DNA of 7,241 nt from Cyanobacteria bacterium UBA1221 (lineage in GTDB: Bacteria; Cyanobacteriota; Vampirovibrionia; Gastranaerophilales; Gastranaerophilaceae), in contig DBXD01000063.1 in assembly GCA_002309425.1 (NCBI GenBank), forward strand, positions 1 through 7,241, in the 5' to 3' direction. The position numbers and the translations under genes were made by a program. Below, one piece after another: positions 4,838-7,241 of the stretch. Position 1 is the stretch's first letter; every line of letters starts with the position of its first letter. The notes below the pieces were generated by a model. It was not told where the DNA came from and did not search any database. It saw only the letters and a list, made by a program, of their open reading frames with translations.

Positions 4838-7241
4838 ATGGATATAGGAGCGGTTCAAAGAAAAATTGACAGTTTCAGGACGCAACATCCCGAGTACAGT
4901 GCTGCTTCGGATGGCTATCTCGTTTCTATAATGGAAAAAGACGGACTTTTAACAAAAGAGGAAGTTGCTCATTTAAAAAAGACAAGTATTTTTATTTATG
5001 AGAGCCCCCAAAAACCTGCAAATGAACCTGTATTCGAGTATGTTTCTCCTGAGGAATTAAGGCTCAGAAGAGAGAAAATGACAGAAGATGCCAGGAGATG
5101 TTTCAGAAAAAATACACCAAAAGGTAACGCCTATAAAACAACTTTTGATGCTTTAAGAGTTATGGGTTTAAAACGTAACTCCGACAATGAAAAGAAAATA
5201 AGTGAAGTGTTATCTTTAATTCCCGAAGCAGAATTTAGGCAGAATAGTGTCGGCGAAAGACTGGTTGAGGGTTTAATAAAGAATAATTTGGATGTTACTC
5301 CCGAAAACGTATCCAAAATACTTATATTAATCGGGGTTCCGCTTAACCGTGAAAATATTGACGAAGAAGTAATTTCGGGTTTGGATAAGAATATATTTAC
5401 GGAAAAAGATATAAAAGAATATGCTGTAGAGTTTATATATTACATTGCGCAGCAGGCATCCGAGATGTTGCATGCTTTTTATGATGAAATAGGCTACGCT
5501 TCCGGAAATGCTATGTGGCAGGGTTTGAAAACTATCGGTAATCTTGCGACATTCGGAAATGTGGAAACTATCAGCAAACAAATGAGAAAAGCAGATGATA
5601 TCCTGCAAAAGGCTGCACAGTTGAAATCTGCGGTTAATCCGAGTGAATCTCAATTTAAAGAATTATTCAGAGAAGTGACGGGCGGGGTAGAATTTAACAG
5701 AGAAAATGTGCAAAAGCTGCTGGAAATGCAGATAAAAATTTTTCAGGGTGAAATGTCCGAAGAGAGCGATGAATTTAAAAATGCTATGAAAGATGCATTC
5801 GGGGTGGACTGCAACAGATTAGTCGATACTCCGGACTCTTTAAGACACCAGCAAAATGCAGGTACTGTATGTGATATTGTCATATTAACGCAGGGCTTAA
5901 AATTGTTTAGGATGGGTAAGTTGTTGAGTTCTACATCAACAATAGGTAAGTATGTCGCAGCATTTGCGTCAGGTGCCGCTAATTTAGGCGGCTGGACTGC
6001 AACACAGGAGGGCCTTAATATATTAACTCGGGGAAGAACCAGACAGGAAGGAATTACATCCGAAGATATGCAAGAATACGGCATTGATATATTACAATCT
6101 GCCGGATATGGCGGTGCAGGAGGCTTGTGGGGAGAGCTGGTCGTTGGCAGGGCTATGGCTGCGACAGACCGTGCTACCACCAAATGTATCCAAAAAGTTT
6201 TTCCGGAATCATTAAAAAAACATATGGCAAGTGCTGCCAAAAAAGTAGCAGAGGTATTCTCCAAAACAAAAATAGTAACAGGTGCAGATATTATGGGTGC
6301 TACACTTAGAACTCCGGAAATTGCCGCAAAAGGTGTTGGCTTTTTAACAGAAGTTGCAGGTTTTACGGGTTATCAGATGATTGTTGATATTGCAACAAGT
6401 ATGCTTAAGCAGGATGATACCAGTATTAATTCTGTAAAAAATGTATTAATACAGATGGAACAGGCAGAGGGTGAACTGAATGAAGAAAAACTTGAGCGGA
6501 TACACTCTATGTCCGATGCTGAGGCTATAATGGAATTATTGCGTAAAGAGTTTAATATACAAATGGAAAATCTTGCAACAATAAAAGGTGTAGAATCATT
6601 TATCAGGTTCACAATGAGCGGAAGAATGACATCCGGCGGAGATTATGAAAGATACAGAAAATATCGTTCGTTAAATGAAATGCAAATAAAGCAAAATACT
6701 GTTGACGGGGTTACCAGATATGATGTTAAAACAGCGGATGGCCGGGAATTTGTTGCGGAATCAGAATACGAATTGATAGCGTTCTGTAACCAGCAAATGC
6801 AGGCAGAACTTTTAACCGGGGCAATTTTGGATATATTAAATAAAAAGGGTATAAATACAAATACCGCAGAAGACCCGACATTGAAATTTGTTCGTCCGGA
6901 AAGGGGAATCCCGTCATTAGCGGAAGAGCCTGAAAATCCGGCAGAAAGAGGGCAAGTTCCGGGTATTAATCCGTTACCGCCCAGAAAGCCGTCAGATATT
7001 AGTCTTTCAGAAGTTGTGAGCAGAGATGCTATGATTACCTCAACCTTATCCAGAATTAAATTCGGTGAATATACAGTTGAAAACGGAGATACCGTTGAAG
7101 GAGCAAATCCTGTTTCGGAAGAAGATGCAGCAGAAGATACCGTTGAGGATGAAGACAAGGCTGAAAACGGGGATACCGTTGAGGGGGAAAATACGGTTAC
7201 AGATGAAGATGCCGTTGATGATGAAGGCAAGGTTGAAAATG
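4838..7241 (+). CDS. Large unrecognised helical protein with Gly/Ala-rich centre, 3' end cut off
   Basis: The frame is open for 801 codons from ATG 4838 to the window edge, with CGGAG (4824-4828) nine bases upstream. It has no N-terminal signal peptide. Residues 1-340 are predicted mainly helical and charged; an EF-hand-like stretch (E-K-D-G-L-L-T-K-E-E) lies near 32-41 but is not a full loop. Three hydrophobic Gly/Ala-rich stretches follow: about 343-388 (includes Y-V-A-A-F-A-S-G-A-A-N-L-G-G), 422-443 (G-Y-G-G-A-G-G-L-W-G) and 501-523 (V-G-F-L-T-E-V-A-G-F-T-G-Y). They could be membrane-inserting or glycine-zipper segments. A Pro-rich linker covers about 692-719, and acidic repeats begin at 747. 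I recognise no family. The size and layout would suit an exported effector, a pore-forming or a structural surface protein, but nothing in the sequence decides this. Long opposite-strand frames here are shadows. Confidence 0.87.
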   Translation, partial: MDIGAVQRKIDSFRTQHPEYSAASDGYLVSIMEKDGLLTKEEVAHLKKTSIFIYESPQKPANEPVFEYVSPEELRLRREKMTEDARRCFRKNTPKGNAYKTTFDALRVMGLKRNSDNEKKISEVLSLIPEAEFRQNSVGERLVEGLIKNNLDVTPENVSKILILIGVPLNRENIDEEVISGLDKNIFTEKDIKEYAVEFIYYIAQQASEMLHAFYDEIGYASGNAMWQGLKTIGNLATFGNVETISKQMRKADDILQKAAQLKSAVNPSESQFKELFREVTGGVEFNRENVQKLLEMQIKIFQGEMSEESDEFKNAMKDAFGVDCNRLVDTPDSLRHQQNAGTVCDIVILTQGLKLFRMGKLLSSTSTIGKYVAAFASGAANLGGWTATQEGLNILTRGRTRQEGITSEDMQEYGIDILQSAGYGGAGGLWGELVVGRAMAATDRATTKCIQKVFPESLKKHMASAAKKVAEVFSKTKIVTGADIMGATLRTPEIAAKGVGFLTEVAGFTGYQMIVDIATSMLKQDDTSINSVKNVLIQMEQAEGELNEEKLERIHSMSDAEAIMELLRKEFNIQMENLATIKGVESFIRFTMSGRMTSGGDYERYRKYRSLNEMQIKQNTVDGVTRYDVKTADGREFVAESEYELIAFCNQQMQAELLTGAILDILNKKGINTNTAEDPTLKFVRPERGIPSLAEEPENPAERGQVPGINPLPPRKPSDISLSEVVSRDAMITSTLSRIKFGEYTVENGDTVEGANPVSEEDAAEDTVEDEDKAENGDTVEGENTVTDEDAVDDEGKVEN
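7076..7241 (+). repeat. Acidic C-terminal repeats of the large protein (units of 28 and 24 residues)
   Basis: Units start at 7076 (V-E-N-G-D-T-V-E-G), 7160 (A-E-N-G-D-T-V-E-G) and 7232 (V-E-N, cut by the window edge). The first unit is 84 bases and the second 72; the difference is four extra residues (E-D-T-V) in the first. Asp, Glu, Asn and Val dominate, giving a strongly acidic, probably disordered or cation-binding tail. The number of units beyond the edge is unknown. Confidence 0.8.

Noticed and set aside
5743..6264. Reverse-strand open frame of 173 codons
   Set aside because: It lies wholly inside the forward gene starting at 4838, has no Shine-Dalgarno and shows an unnatural composition for a real protein.
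6643..7230. Reverse-strand open frame of 195 codons rich in Ser, Val and Thr
   Set aside because: It is the mirror of the acidic repeats and the third-position pattern of the forward 801-codon gene. It has no ribosome site and its composition simply reflects GAA/GAT/ACC read backwards.

Overview
This is an AT-rich stretch of bacterial DNA (genetic code 11, TAA and TGA used as stops, purine-rich Shine-Dalgarno sequences). Every supported gene is on the + strand. Nothing in it is a strong taxonomic marker. The base composition, the WYL regulator and the many uncharacterised low-GC proteins would fit an anaerobic host-associated bacterium, for example a Clostridia-like or Gastranaerophilales-like lineage, but that placement is a guess.

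Layout from left to right. (1) Bases 1-912 hold the 3' part of a WYL-domain transcriptional regulator. (2) Bases 1027-1311 hold a small toxin-like reading frame with a good ribosome binding site but an in-frame TAA as its third codon. (3) Bases 1358-1475 hold a compact S-box (SAM-I family) riboswitch with a matching antiterminator and terminator. It lies upstream of an unknown zinc-ribbon protein (1529-1966) and a DUF2130 coiled-coil/PD-(D/E)XK nuclease-like protein (2044-3360), and this unit closes with a strong terminator (3369-3399). (4) A new promoter follows at once, then an uncharacterised protein whose layout recalls DnaQ/DEDD exonucleases but lacks their acidic residues (3441-4244), and 19 bases later a small secreted protein made of six 20-residue repeats (4264-4686). 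(5) From base 4838 to the end of the window runs one open frame of 801 codons. It encodes a large, mostly helical, unrecognised protein with Gly/Ala-rich hydrophobic segments in the middle and acidic repeats at its cut-off C-terminus.

Two observations tie the window together. First, the three transcription units starting near 992, 1358 and 3441 share one arrangement: the inverted repeat TGTC-N7-GACA, exactly 11 bases, then a -10-like TAnnAT. This suggests a small regulon under one regulator or an unusual promoter class. Second, a SAM-sensing switch appears to control a zinc-ribbon protein and a nuclease-family protein, not methionine genes. Low SAM would turn the pair on. Together with the WYL regulator and the toxin-like remnant, this looks like an accessory, possibly defence-related, neighbourhood, but no complete known defence system can be named from the sequence alone.
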